This document shows, piece by piece, positions 47,808 to 59,428 of a stretch of DNA of 64,000 nucleotides. The position numbers and the translations under genes were made by a program. This DNA is from Elmis aenea (taxonomy: Eukaryota > Arthropoda > Insecta > Coleoptera > Elmidae), in contig OX393576.1 of the NCBI GenBank assembly GCA_947652605.1, forward strand, positions 12,798,575 to 12,862,574. The letters run 5' to 3'. Numbering within the stretch: the first letter of the stretch is position 1; each line of letters starts with the position of its first letter. The notes under the pieces are model-generated. The model was not told the DNA's origin and searched no databases. It saw only the letters and a program-made list of their open reading frames with translations.

Positions 47808-48331
47808 ATTTGTAGTATTTGTAGTATTAATAAAACTACTTCTTATAAAAATATGTCAAAAATGTGTAGCCAAATGATCAAATTACAAGTTTCTTGCTTT
47901 TTCTTTCAATTGTTTCAAATTACCGCTGTCGTTCACAGCCTACTTGAAAATATTACTTTGCCCTAATAATTAACAATAAAATATTTAGGAAAATATCAAT
48001 TTTATATAAAAAATAGCCGTTATGTTTTCGAAAGAGAATTAAATTTTCTATAAGACGATGTTTAAAGTTTCACAAGTTTGACCAAGCGCAAAAAACGCCC
48101 TGTATAATATTTTAAAAATGTAGGTGGTGCAAAGTGTTACATAATCTATTATCAATCTAATCTCTAAGCGAATTTCTTCAGACTTTTCAAACTTTTTAAA
48201 TATTGAAAATTTTTGAAAGTACTGTATTTTCATGAAAATGCAATTTTCACGAAATTGGTTGACCTTAGACCCATATAACCTCAAAAATTTTTTGAAGCAA
48301 ATTAAAAGAGGAATCCAAAAATGTAAAATTA

Positions 48332-48505
48332 TACCGGGTGTTCCATAAGGAAAAGTATAACTTTGATATGTTGTTCTTTTTTGGAGCAGCCTGTATGTTT
48401 GAATGTAGCCCTTATTGACTTACATAGTCTAAACGCGACAGAAGTTTAAAAATATAAACCGTTTCGCCATAAAACTCCGTGGCGTCCGTCGTGGCTCACC
48501 CTGTA
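48332..48505. mobile_element. 174-bp CAGGGTG-superfamily element
   Basis: Starts TACCGGGTGTTCCATAAGG and ends GTGGCTCACCCTGTA with TA on both sides. The terminal repeat is only about 10 bases. A second terminus, GCCCTGTATAATATTTT, lies at about 48096-48112 without a partner. Confidence 0.5.
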
Positions 48506-49579
48506 TATTTATGTAAGTTTTGCAAAAATTGAAAACTATTGTTTGTATTTAAACCAGTTTTCTAGCCAAGGGAGCTACTTAAGCTACTCAAAGCACTATG
48601 AAAGTTTCATTATGCTTATTTATCAGCTAATAATGTTAACTGCCACAGGACCATAGCGTGTTTGTTTTGGTTGTTAATATTTAATAAAGTTATATTCGAA
48701 GGACCTTGCTGTTATGGTTCTCCAAACTCAAATATTGAATTTATGTATAAATAATAATTGTTGACCTATTTTTAAACAAATTATTGTACAAATAAATATT
48801 GTACATCCCCTCAAAGCCCAATTTTTTAAGTATTTAACTATTTCAGACCCTGTTATAATTCATTGAATATTTCTTTCTTAAAAGTTTAACAAAAAAACAG
48901 TTGTATCAAATGTTTTTTGTTGTTGACCTGTCATAAAAATAAACATACATATCATTTCCTTACAGAACATAAATTAAATTCAACGTTTTTGACATCCTTT
49001 GTCGACGAAGTAGAATGTGCAAGGAATTTGTGACTGACAATTCGATCCCAGAAACGACATACAAAAGTAATATATATATTCGATATTGAAATTAAAATTG
49101 TAATGCAAATTGGAAAACGCATTTCTCGGATATTTTATTCATTACCTAAACATTCAGTTCAGATGCCTTTTGAAATATTGATATTACTATCATTCGTTTC
49201 CTATAAAATATGGAAAGAACTCGTATATCGATAAGGCCCCAGACACATCTATTCAAGCTCGACAAATTCACACAATAATATTAAAATTTCATCTCTTCAT
49301 TGAAATATTTACAATGCTGCTAGATTTAATGCACTACCTATTTGAATATTTTATAGTTGTATATCCGATAATTAGTAATGAGCTATATAATCTAGTTGTA
49401 ACAGGGTAAAATAATGATAGCCTATAATAGTGCAAATTATCATTAAAGTTTCATACTAGCATAAACAACTGTGAGCTCATTTGTATACTGTGATTTTTGA
49501 ACATGACGGTTAGATTGCTAGTTTTTAAATAAAAATTAAACATTTGTTTAAGGGCCAAGCAACATTTTTTGGTAGTAAA

Positions 49580-50055
49580 AAAAAACTAGTAGACGACTAA
49601 ATTGACATAAACTTTGTCGATGTATTTACCACCAAGCGTCAGTTATTGATTGACGAAGATGAACAAACTCCGACACCGATTAAAAAAATGCATGCAATTT
49701 TCTCTGGGAGTTTGGGCCTGTTAACTGCAATTTAGTTGGATGTACAGAAGACAGTTACAGCGAAATAGTACACAGAAAAATGTTTGTGTGGAGTTATCAG
49801 TAGAGTTCAAGAAAAGGGGAATACGCTATGTCACGTTAATGCATCTTTTTATAAGACAACTACTCTTTAGTTTTTAGCTCTAAAGATAAAAGTAACAGAT
49901 CATACATTGTTTTTATCTCACCGTGCGATTTTTGGTTATTTTTGGACTTAAAATAAATTTGCGGGATAGAAATTCTTGTCTGAGGTGGTGATGGATACTG
50001 TCATTCATGATTGTTTTGCGAGTATTCTGAAAGAATATTTAAGAAGTGGAAACTT
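49580..50055 (+). pseudogene. mariner transposase relic, 3' part removed by a fold-back
   Basis: One main frame reads VDVFTTKRQLLIDEDEQTPT, PIKKMHAIFSGSLGLL (about 49618-49730), then LDVQKTVTAK-stop-YTEKCLCG and VISRVQEKGN (about 49738-49825), HVNASFYKTTTL (about 49832-49870), SPCDFWLF in another frame (about 49918-49945) and EVVMDTVIHDCFASILKEYL (about 49982-50045). The arrangement matches a mariner DDD domain. The HDNAS block has Val instead of the catalytic Asp (CAC GTT AAT). Several frame changes and stops are present. The match ends where the fold-back copy begins at about 50055. Confidence 0.7.
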
Positions 50056-50057
50056 AC

Positions 50058-50645
50058 AAGGAAGGGTCACGATATAATGGCGCAAATCTGATCAAAACTG
50101 TGTTTATTGCATCAAGAAATAAATGTTTTGCTGAGTTATACTATACGTGCCATTGATGGCTTAGAGAGGTAAAATGGGAAAAACATTGAAAAATAAGTCA
50201 TTTTTAAGATCGCGTTGGCCATAAAATCGTTAGTGATAAAATCCAAGTTTTTCTATTTACGGATGCGCACATCCTTTCCAAGTAAAATGGCGCAAAGTTT
50301 TTAAAAATATATTAAACGGTTCTGGTAAAAAAACGCGAAAAACGAGATCCCTGCAAAAGCGGTTTTTCCTTTTCTAAACGCCTAAGACAAAGATTTATTT
50401 ATAAGATATAAACCACAATTTCTCAAATCATGGTGCTTTTACAGGGGTCTCGTTTTTCACGATATTTCCTGAACCGTTTTAAAATATTTTCTAAAATTTA
50501 GCACCGTTTTACTTAAAAACGATGCGCGTATTGGTAAATACAGGAATTTCAATTTTATCACTGACGATTTCGTAGCCAACACGATTACAAAAATGACCTT
50601 TATTATTCAATTTTTCAGCTTTTTCTCTATTTTTCCTCTGTAAAT
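50058..50645. mobile_element. fold-back, GGAAGGGTCACGATAT family, second copy
   Basis: Begins GGAAGGGTCACGATATAATG and follows the order of 27698-28591: CATCAAGAA, AAATGTTTTGCTGAGTTATA, GATCGCGTTGGCCAT, AAACGGTTCTGG, ACGCGAAAAACGAGA, then the complementary arm with AACCGTTT, GATGCGCGTATTGGTAAATA and CCAACACGATTAC. The terminal part of the right arm, including CGTGACCTTCC, is missing, so this copy is truncated at about 50645. The nested 222-bp hairpin is absent here, confirming that it is a later insertion in the other copy. Confidence 0.78.
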
Positions 50646-50939
50646 CATATACATACAGCCTTGATTCAAAAATTGTACAAAATGAATTTTTCTCAAATTT
50701 TTGTGGAAAAATATCATTTTAGATAATAAGTGTCATAGGTATATCATTGAAATCAGAAGACAAAATGCTATCCGACTATGAGATTAAATTTTTTTCGTAG
50801 TATTTAAAAAAAAATGAAGTTGATGATGGTTCTGAAGAGACGAAACGTTGTTGGAAATTCTATGTTATTTTAAAATATAAAGCGTAAGAAGTTGTCATGG
50901 AGAAGTGCTTCCAGATTGTCGATATCTTAAAAAATCTAG

Positions 50940-51203
50940 GAAATAGGGCACAAAACCTTTTTCAGTTTTTCTTGAATAACTTTTGAACTAAGACAGCTAT
51001 AAAAATTTTCTTTGCAGATATTTGATGAGCATCTAATTTCGCAACTTTACCCTAATTTAACTGACCTCGTAGCTCTTAGGATAAGCGAGATCCCCATGCA
51101 TTTACTCGAATTTGGAACACTTTGTGTAGGGTTTGTTGAGTTAAGATTTAAAAAATAAGAGAAAATTTTAAGGCGTTTTTCACCTTTGGGACACACTGTA
51201 TAT
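50940..51203 (+). repeat. repeat related to 39041-39270 and the 12.8-kb family
   Basis: CGCAACTTTACCCTAATTTA, CTGACCTCGTAGCTCTTA and AAGCGAGATCCCCATGCATT match, in order, blocks at 39185-39235 and the end regions of 12759-13198. It finishes near ACTTTGTGTAG, and a separate GGGACACACTGTATA terminus follows at about 51187. It is probably an eroded superfamily member. Confidence 0.5.
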
Positions 51204-51523
51204 TTAATACTGTAGAATTGTTAACTGAGCTCTTTGCCGTTTTTGCACAATACCAACAAACCCAAGCTGGCTTACTAAAAGCTAAAATATTACAAATAAA
51301 ACCTGTTAGTGTACCTTTGTCGCGACATTAAATGTTATAAAACCTTTTAAATTGAGCGACGCGTTTACTGCGCGCAATGCGTTACCCTCAAATGTTGGCG
51401 TTACGCAAAATATAAATGTGTGCGAAGGTAAAGTGCGCGATTATAAATTTCATTACATATCTAAAAATTTTACCTTAATTTTGCTGTAAACGTAATACAG
51501 AAAACGCTATTATTCAATTGTTA

Positions 51524-51915
51524 AGCTGGATCCACATAAATAAAAATTTGCGTTGTGCGTTGTATTTGACACAAATTTGCTCGTGTGCGTCGAAATTTTT
51601 GTTGGTGTGGACTGTGCGCCGCATAGAAATGCACGCAAATAATTTCGTGACGAACAACGCACGCTATCCATCGTGCTGTCGGTTTTTAGCCAACTTCAAA
51701 GAGATTTGCGCCGCACAGTCGTGTCAATGTGGACTTGATTTTGAGTGCATTGTTCTGCATAAACAAACGTGCACAAGCGGATTCGGCCGTTCAACGCACA
51801 AGATAACTATTTACGTGATAAAATACTTAACCAGATTTAAATTTGCGCCGCAAATGTTTGTGTTGAATTTGAAATACAAAATACAACATAAATTTTTATT
51901 GATGTGGATCCAGCT
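51524..51915. mobile_element. 392-bp palindromic element, PIF/Harbinger-like
   Basis: AGCTGGATCCACATAAATAA at the left pairs with the right end TTGATGTGGATCCAGCT; arms remain complementary over at least 60 bases (AAATTTGCGTTG, ACACAAATTTGC). TTA lies directly outside both ends (51521-51523 and 51916-51918), matching the 3-bp TWA duplication of PIF/Harbinger elements. The interior is GC-richer and includes GTGCGCCGCATAGAAATGCA. A 153-codon frame (51518-51979) runs through the whole palindrome without any recognisable domain and is read as incidental. Confidence 0.75.
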
Positions 51916-52600
51916 TTACATGGCACGTGTAAATCATTTCAAGAATAATTTGATGGTTCCAAATACATTATTTACTTAAAAAATAATAATTTTTTCTTTA
52001 AAAACACTGTAGATTTGAAGGTAAAATAATATTTCATTTATTTACAATTTTCTCAACATGTTAGTCGTAACTTTGTAACTATGACTTCACGATACGATTA
52101 TGATTATAAGCATTTTATGATATGTGAGGGACTTTTCCTAAACAAAACTACTACCCTTATAATATGAGTTATTACTTATATTAGTTGTTTTTTTTTGTAT
52201 TAATTTTTTTGAACAGTTTCCATATTTGTCATATTGCTTGTTCAGCAAAAAAATTGGGGCATAATTTTTTAATTCTTCTAATTAACAGTTCAAGTCTGAA
52301 ACTACCAATGTTTAAAATGTTTTAAAGGTAAATTTCATTGTAGAAAATTTAAATAGAAATGTTGGTCATAATTCACAAATGTGCGACAATATAAACGTTG
52401 CTCAACAAGATAAGCATGTATGCAGTTTATCACAAAAAGTTACTGTCAGTGATGTTCTACTAAAAATTTTAACGGAAAACCAGCAAAAGGTAAAATAAAG
52501 GTAAGTCCTACATGTATGTAGGTCTGGAGGTGAATGAATGGATGCATTCTTTGTTGGATTCTTTAAATTTGATTGCTCCTAAAATTATAGTTGTAGTTTT

Positions 52601-52976
52601 CATTGGCGTAGTTAGCTTCCAGGTTTAGAGGGGGGGGGGGGGCTACAGCCCCAAGTGACTAGCATTTACATTATACTACAGCCAGTGGCGTAGGCAAGGG
52701 GGTTAGGAAGGATTAGAACTTTCCCTGATAGGGTGGCAATAAGTCGATATAGGTACATACATAACAAACAAACGCACAGTTTGATTTGGACTTAAAAATT
52801 TATCTTTCGGTTCAGCAATAATTTCTTCGCGATTCAGTATTTTTACAGATTCACTTTCAATGTTGATAATTAAACAATTATTGAATCTTTCTTGACTCAT
52901 TCAATCAAGCCAGGGGAGGCTAATGGTAAGTTCAGGGGGGGCATAGCCCCCCTAGCCCCCTATAAGTACGCCAATG
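52601..52976. mobile_element. small hAT element, CATTGGCGTA family, with a nested end
   Basis: Terminal repeats CATTGGCGTA and TACGCCAATG are complementary over 10 bases. The flanks GTAGTTTT (52593-52600) and GTAGTTAT (52977-52984) form an 8-bp duplication with one mismatch. A related start, CAGTGGCGTAGGCAAGGGGG, lies inside at 52684, so a second family member may be nested or the element may be composite. G runs (about 52628-52641) and C runs near both ends mirror each other. Confidence 0.72.
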
Positions 52977-53090
52977 GTAGTTATCAAAAACCAACTGTGA
53001 CTTCAAAATAATTTAATTAATTGCACAAACACGAGCCCGAAATAGTAGTATTTTTCGTTATAATGCTAAAAGGATTTTGAGGGTAGTGAT

Positions 53091-53905
53091 TGGGGTTTCT
53101 TTCCCGGGATTCCGGCCTATTTTAAGCTATTTTATACTTCCCGGGAAATGCTTTTTGTCCCGGGAATTGCCAGGATTTAAAAAATGCATTATGTTCGTTT
53201 ATTTTGTGCTAAGATCTTTTGTAATACTATCATAACTTAAAATAATTTACTGTTAATATCTTTACAGTAACAGTAAATTATGGAAACATTTTTTTTCTTT
53301 CAAAATAATTTTTCTCTTTTATATTTTCTCTTTTAGTATGTTGTAAAGAAGCCCGGTCTCCATGACAAAGTTAATATCTTCAAAATACTTTTACAGTTTT
53401 ATTTTTGTGTACCCTGGTAATTCCAAGCAAAATAGCTTAAAAATGAAATTTTATTGATAATAACGATGTTTCTTTGCTGCAAGATTCTCTCAAGACATCT
53501 TCACCTAGATCAATAGAGACTGAGAGAGCATTTTAGGGAGCAGAACTTTTTGTTAATAAATCAAGAAAAATCCTAATTGACCGAAGCACAGATCACCTTT
53601 GTTTTCTTAAATCACATTACAAAAATTCATTGTAAAAATTATATTATTGCAATAGAAAGGTTATATTTCCCAAATGTATGTTTCTCTCATCAATATTATT
53701 TAATTACTTATGATAATCGTGGAGCAAAATGTATTACATATATGACTTGTTGTTGTTTTCAAGCAATAAATCGCTCCTTTCCTTTTTGGGTTATTTATTT
53801 AAAAATATCGATATGATTTGATACATCCCGGGAAATCCCGGGACAAAGGCCGATTTCTTCCCGGAATCCCGGAACAAACAAAATGGTGAAATATGAGAAA
53901 CCCTA
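53091..53905. mobile_element. 815-bp non-autonomous hAT element, TCCCGGGA family
   Basis: Ends TGGGGTTTCT and AGAAACCCTA are complementary with one mismatch and are flanked by a perfect 8-bp duplication GTAGTGAT (53083-53090 and 53906-53913). The palindrome TCCCGGGA occurs three times near the left end and twice near the right, with degenerate CCCGGAA copies beside them. The interior is AT-rich. The 79-codon frame at 53577-53816 shows no domain. Confidence 0.88.
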
Positions 53906-54162
53906 GTAGTGATTGAATAACAAGGGGGTGCGATTTTAAAATAAAAATATCGAAACATCGAATGGATATATTTTTTAAAAGATGTTTGGGTCAGTGTCAA
54001 AATTTGAACATGAAATATTTTTTTGTGCCACATTTTTTAGTGAAACCTTTTTTATGAGAAAACAATTTGTAATACAACTACCATATATTACAATTACATT
54101 ATTTATATTTTTGTTACCTCAAATAATTGACGAAATATTTTTTTATTAGGTTGGTGTGCATT

Positions 54163-54225
54163 AGAGGTGGGCGATATCGAAATATCGATATACCGATATA
54201 TCGAAATGTCGATATAAAAGGAACG
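54163..54225. mobile_element. possible hAT end with ATCGATAT repeats
   Basis: TAGAGGTGGGCGATATCG is followed by several ATATCGATAT-like palindromes, the same design as the other hAT ends here. No second end was found within a few kilobases on either side, so it is a fragment or a wrong call. Confidence 0.4.
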
Positions 54226-55154
54226 AAGAGCTAAAAAGTTGGTAAAAAACTGAAAAAGAGACCTTATTTTTATGATGGTAAAAATAAAAAATCGGCTACT
54301 CTCAAATTTTGAGCAACTTTCGTTTATGGGCTTATCTCCAAATCCATCTTTAAATGATAAGAAAGAATAAATATTTAAAGCAGTCTTATGGAAAAGTGCC
54401 AAAACCGGCAATGATCAATAAATAACCAATGACTTGAGAGTAACACAGTGTTTTACTGTTCCTCCTTATAGTATTCTTTTTACTCTGGAGTTTGTGCAAC
54501 ACTCATCTAAGGTAACGTTTTATTGAGCCCGTATAAAAATCTTGATTTATAACATGACACACGTTCCAACCGTCAGAGAACCACTACCTTCCCTACTATA
54601 TGCTAAACTCAACAGTGATATTTACATAATATTGATTTTTCAGAAACCGCTAACAACTTAAGCCAGCAATAGCCGACAAATACCTCATGTTCATTTATAC
54701 CCGTAAAACACTTCACGATGCATTTGCTATGCTTCAACTATCTTATGCGTACACACAGAGTTAGAATTGTAACATAAAAGGATTGCATATATGTATACTT
54801 GGATTTGAAGTGAGAAAATAATTTTTAAAAAAATCAAACGATATTAATTTTTTTTGATTACTGTTTTTTTTTAAGCGTTCCATTTTAGAAAAGCTGGTTT
54901 TAAAACAGTGTGTGTATATAATAAATAATAATGTTATTTGGCGCATAAGTTGAAAATATGTTGAAACTTTAACACAAAAATACCTACTTTTAGGTGGTGC
55001 ACGATCAATATCCGTAGTGTTAACACAAAGCTTGGTTGAAAGTGAATTTGATTTAAATCAGAAGTAAATGGTTTCGCAAATGCATCACCTGAAATATTGG
55101 GAAAACCTTAGGTCACTAAAATTTAGTAACTAGGAATTGCATTACCGGCTTTGC

Positions 55155-55380
55155 AGGGCCAGTAGTTGAATTAAAACTTCATTTCGGTGTTTCCGATGAT
55201 AATACCGGTAAAAAAATATATGCGAAAGCTAAATGTTTCGGGAAAAATCGGAGTTAGTGCGCAATTTTTAGTGTAAAACTTGGAACTTTTGAGAATGTAG
55301 AAGTAGAGCTTGCAACAACCATTTGTTGTGGTGATGGTAATTTATTTAGAGCACAAATATTATAATTTATTAAAATTCAT
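55155..55380 (+). pseudogene. unrecognised coding-like remnant
   Basis: After TTTGCAG (to about 55156) a frame reads PVVELKLHFGVSDDNTGKKI and YAKAKCFGK. Another frame continues with GVSAQFLV, and a third reads LGTFENVEVELATTICCGDG then NLFRAQIL. Joined by two frame changes these look like one protein segment of about 70 residues. I recognise no family. It may be a decayed host gene, an old element or chance. Confidence 0.25.
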
Positions 55381-55923
55381 GCTAGTTAAATTGTCATTGA
55401 AACAGTATAGTACGATAAGATGTAACTTAAAAGAACAATTAATAATTTATTGAATTGCTACAAGAGCTGAATATCTTCGATAGGTATATGAAAGTATATG
55501 GACAGTCAGTATTCTCTGTAAATTATAATTAATATTAGTGATAAAAACTGTTATTAACAAATTTATTTGCGTACGTTTATAAATATTCTACATAAAAACA
55601 TCTTTTACAATATCTTTATTAGACATTAATTTAAAAATAATGCTAATAGAATGCTAAATAATATATATTTTAGAAAAAATGAAGATACCGCCAACTTCAA
55701 GAAAGTGTTAAAAGTATAACGATGTAATTAAGATGTGCAAAAGTTTGCTGACAAATTCTTTTCCAAGAACTTCGCTAAATAAATCGTTCACATGGGATTA
55801 ATAGTTCCTTGCGATAAATCAATTACCCGCAGTCGAGTAATATCAAAGACAATTTAGATTAGTTTATTTTAAACACATAATAACTACAGGTCTTAGTAAC
55901 AACTACTCTTTTTTCGTTACATA

Positions 55924-56795
55924 TACAGGTTGAACCAAATATAAGTCAACTCGTAGTAAACAGAGAGAGAGAGATACGGTTAAATTAAACAAAATGCGAT
56001 TGTTTTAAATCTATCCTTCAATTTTTTTGAAATCAATCCATGGAAAACCATTGGCGACAGACTAAAACTAATACTAGTTATTTAAATTCTTGAAAATCTG
56101 CACTGTAATTGATAATTAAAAATGTTCAGGAAAAAAAAACACTATTTAACATAGTAAGAAATACAAAGTTCATAAAATTAAATATTGCTAAGAATCCGGA
56201 ATAATACCAAAGTTGCATTTTTAACAAAAATCGATCAAATCTTAAAAATTATACTATAACTATCAATGGAAATGTAATAAAAATTAATTTATAATAAAAA
56301 TAAACACACACAATAAACGTCGACATAAAAAAATTAGACTTCCAAACACAGTTGTGCTCTATGTGTAACTGCTTTTTTTTTAGAAACAAATTTTTATGTC
56401 AACGTTTATTATTTGTTTTTATTTTTATTAAAAATTAATTTTTATTACATTTCCATTGATAGTTATAGTATAATTTTTAAGATTTGATCGTCTTTTGTTA
56501 TATTAAATAGACTGTTTGCTATAATTTGAATAAACTTTGAACTGATTTTTCTCAAACATTTTCTTATGTATGCATACTTTTTTAATACATGGTCTATCCG
56601 AATCAACCAAAAACTGTAATTTAAAAAAAAAACAGTTGCCTATCGCGGAATTGACATACGTCATCGTAGAGATAACAAATGCACATCATTTCATAGAGAA
56701 TTTGTCGCCGTTTCCAACAATATAAGGTTTGTTGGGGTTATTTTCAATAATTAAAAAGTTATAGGGGTGCGACAGTCAAACTGAATCACCCGGTA
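55924..56795. mobile_element. CAGGGTG-superfamily element carrying a strong inner hairpin
   Basis: Starts TACAGGTTGAACCAAATATA and ends CTGAATCACCCGGTA; only the outer 10 bases are complementary. The inner hairpin at 56232-56490 is much stronger: CGATCAAATCTTAAAAATTA, TAACTATCAATGGAAATGTA and AATAAACGTCGACATAAAAA each have near-perfect complements on the right, leaving a loop of about 40 bases. The right 30 bases (GCGACAGTCAAACTGAATCA) match the target of the hAT element at 39388-40587. Confidence 0.6.
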
Positions 56796-58217
56796 TACAC
56801 CTTGGTAGGTAAAAAAACGCCTTTGGTACTAAATAAGCGCACGTACAGCTGTGAGACATTGTTGCAAGAGGCATTCGCTCTCTTGGCAACAGTGCTGCTT
56901 GACCGCGTCCCAGCGTTTTTCTCAAAATGGTGTTTCTAAAAACGGTAACCATTATATCTCAAAAACGGATCGACCGATATACATGAGATTTGGTACAGTG
57001 AATCTCAATACAATTATCTAGTCTTCATCATTGGATTTTTCTTTTAAACGTCGTAGTTCATTTTTTATAAATCAAAAAAGATCAAAGTTGTAGTCAAAAA
57101 TCGAAAATTTACATTCAGATATCCGCCATTTTTTGCAAAAAATTGAAAAAATGAATTGTCTACGTCAAGGACTAGTTTTTTTGTCTACTATCAAAATTTA
57201 AAGAAAAAACATAGGTAACATAACATAATTATGTGATTGTTACCGTAGAAGCGGTTTTCGTCGAACGGAAGTGGCTACCTTATGTTTCCTTGTAAAAATA
57301 TATTGTTAAAAATTATACTTTTAAAAGAGAAAGGTACAACCTTTAAAATGTATCAAATGATTTGTAAATAAAAAAATTTTTTATACAAAAAACAATTATT
57401 AAAATTTACCTTACTTTTATTCATCCTAGGTACATATATGTAGCTCCTTAAATTGCAAATCAATTTAATTTTTTAGTGGTAAAATGTAATGTTGTCAACA
57501 TATTAAAATAATTAAAGGAAAACAGTAAACATGTTATTACAGTCTACTTTTTGTGTCCTTGATTGAACCGCAGATTGAACGCGTATACGTAACAATGCTA
57601 AATTTCAAACCATTTTAGCGACCTGATTTTGTTTTTGTGAGAATATGTCAGAACAAAACTAGAGAATGATCCATGAATATTAAAAAAAAAATAAGTTGCT
57701 TTTATGGATCACCTCAAATGTATATGTAAAGTTTCATAAAATTATTTATTTCAAACCCAGAAAAGTAACCTTAAAAATCAATATAATTACTAAACGCCTT
57801 ACATATTTATGATACTTTTCTTGAATATGATATGAACACATTCATATTCAGTTACCGTTTTCGTGTAAATGTGAACCATGTGTTGCACAAATTGTTTTTT
57901 TTTTGCTTAAAATTACTTGCGTTAAGTTTTAAACACTTTCGCAAAAATTATTGCAAGTTTTTTATGTTACTTAATAAAGATCAAAGCTTATAAGTGGCTG
58001 TAATAAACACAACAAAATCGATCAATCTAAGCAAAATTTCGTGTGGTAATTGAGAAATTGGAAAGTTTGTTTGTCACATGCCCTTTCTGAGGGTTACATC
58101 CCCATAATATTATCCATACGAGTCTGTGTTTGCACAAAACTTTTAGATGCTAAACCTCAAGAATTTATAGCATAATTTGATAGTGTACATATTACATTAT
58201 TTATATATGTACGTACA
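56796..58217. other. repeat-like and AT-rich DNA without a gene
   Basis: About 56950-57130 includes ATATCTCAAAAACGGATCGA and a CCGCCATTTT block, phrases recurring in other repeats in this window. The rest is low-complexity AT-rich DNA. No coding signal was seen. Confidence 0.35.
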
Positions 58218-59017
58218 TACAGGCTGGTTCAAATTTTAGGAAGTTTATTACTCAAATTTGGATATGTGTAGGAGAATGATATTTGGTAGATGTTTTATAC
58301 TTATTAAAAGGTTTCCCAGAGTAATATTTTTAATCATCTCCCACCTTCACAGGGGGCTGAAAAGTGCGACCCCTGTTGGATTTTTTTATCAGAACTTGTT
58401 GGTGGGTTGAAATTTAACAATTTAAAAATATTTTTTTATTCATATTGGATAGAAATGACGGGCGTTGTAGCGTTGTCTCCGCGTAAACGTCAAAATGAAT
58501 TACACCCGTCTATTCGACCCAATATGAACATAAACAAACCATGGCAACCACCAAAATGAATCGTTTTATATTGGAATATTATTTGATGGTTGATATTTAC
58601 TAATTTTATTTTTTACTTAAAAACGGTAGGTGTTACGAGAAAAATTAAAGAATAAAAAAAGTTTCTAAATAAAGCAAGCTTTCAAACAAATATTTTTAAT
58701 TGCAAAATTTCAACCCACCAAAAAGTTCTGATAAAAGAACCAACAGGGGTCGCACTTTTCAGCCCCCTGTGAAGTTGGGAGATGATTAAAAATATTACTA
58801 TGCGACACCTTTTAATAAGCATAAGACATATACCAAATATCATTCTCCTACATTTACATATATCTAAATTTGAGGAATAAAATAAAAACCTAATTTTACC
58901 GCTCCCCTTTAGGGGGTGTAACTCCGATAGGAGACGTCTGAGGAAAAAATTGTATATAAAAGACCCCCCTTGATTTTCGATAAGGAATTACCACCAATAC
59001 TTAAGAAACACCCTGCA
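58218..59017. mobile_element. fold-back element, CAGGGTGTTTCTTAAG family, copy 2
   Basis: The right end reads CTTAAGAAACACCCTGCA. The right arm pairs with the left (AATGATATTTGGTAGATG, TCATCTCCCACCTTCACAGG, AGGGGGCTGAAAAGTGCGAC and their complements). The left arm lacks the first 150 bases of the family end, starting instead TACAGGCTGG. The arms enclose a unique centre of about 350 bases (58385-58740) with a GC-richer part near 58455-58510 (ATGACGGGCGTTGTAGCGTT). Copy 1 is 34575-35478. Confidence 0.78.
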
Positions 59018-59037
59018 TATCGTCTTAAGGGTTAAGG

Positions 59038-59312
59038 CAGTGGTTTCTAACCTGTGGGGCGCGCCCCCCTAGGGGGGCGCGAGGCTATTGCAAGGGGGGC
59101 TCGCAGCTGTTGCCAAAATATTATTTTTGAATACAAACAAACAAAAATAACTTTGTTTTTACAGAATATGGTATATTTGTTTTGTAGTCCATTAAATAAT
59201 TATTATATCAGGACAGTATTTATGAAATTAGATTGTTACGAAAAGTGAGGGGGGCGCAAATTTTTTTTTATGAAAAAGGGGGACGTAGGTACAAAAAGAT
59301 TGGAAACCACTG
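59038..59312. mobile_element. 275-bp hAT MITE of SPIN/Charlie type
   Basis: Starts CAGTGGTTTCTAACCTGTGG and ends ATTGGAAACCACTG, with flanks GGTTAAGG (59030-59037) and GGTTAAGT (59313-59320), an 8-bp duplication with one mismatch. The start matches the well-known CAGTGGTTCTCAACC form of SPIN/Charlie-like hAT elements, followed by G/C-rich runs (GGGGCGCGCCCCCC). A 64-codon frame inside is incidental. Confidence 0.88.
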
Positions 59313-59428
59313 GGTTAAGTTGAATGATTTTTGGTGCCACAAAAGTCCAGGCCGCCAGTTGGACAGCCCTAGATAAAGGTATGCATTTGGCAAAGATGCA
59401 AAATTGTATGGCATCAAAACAGATTTAA

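Noticed and set aside
47591..47815. 74-codon protein
   Set aside because: It spans a 167-bp hAT MITE and its target duplication; not a gene.
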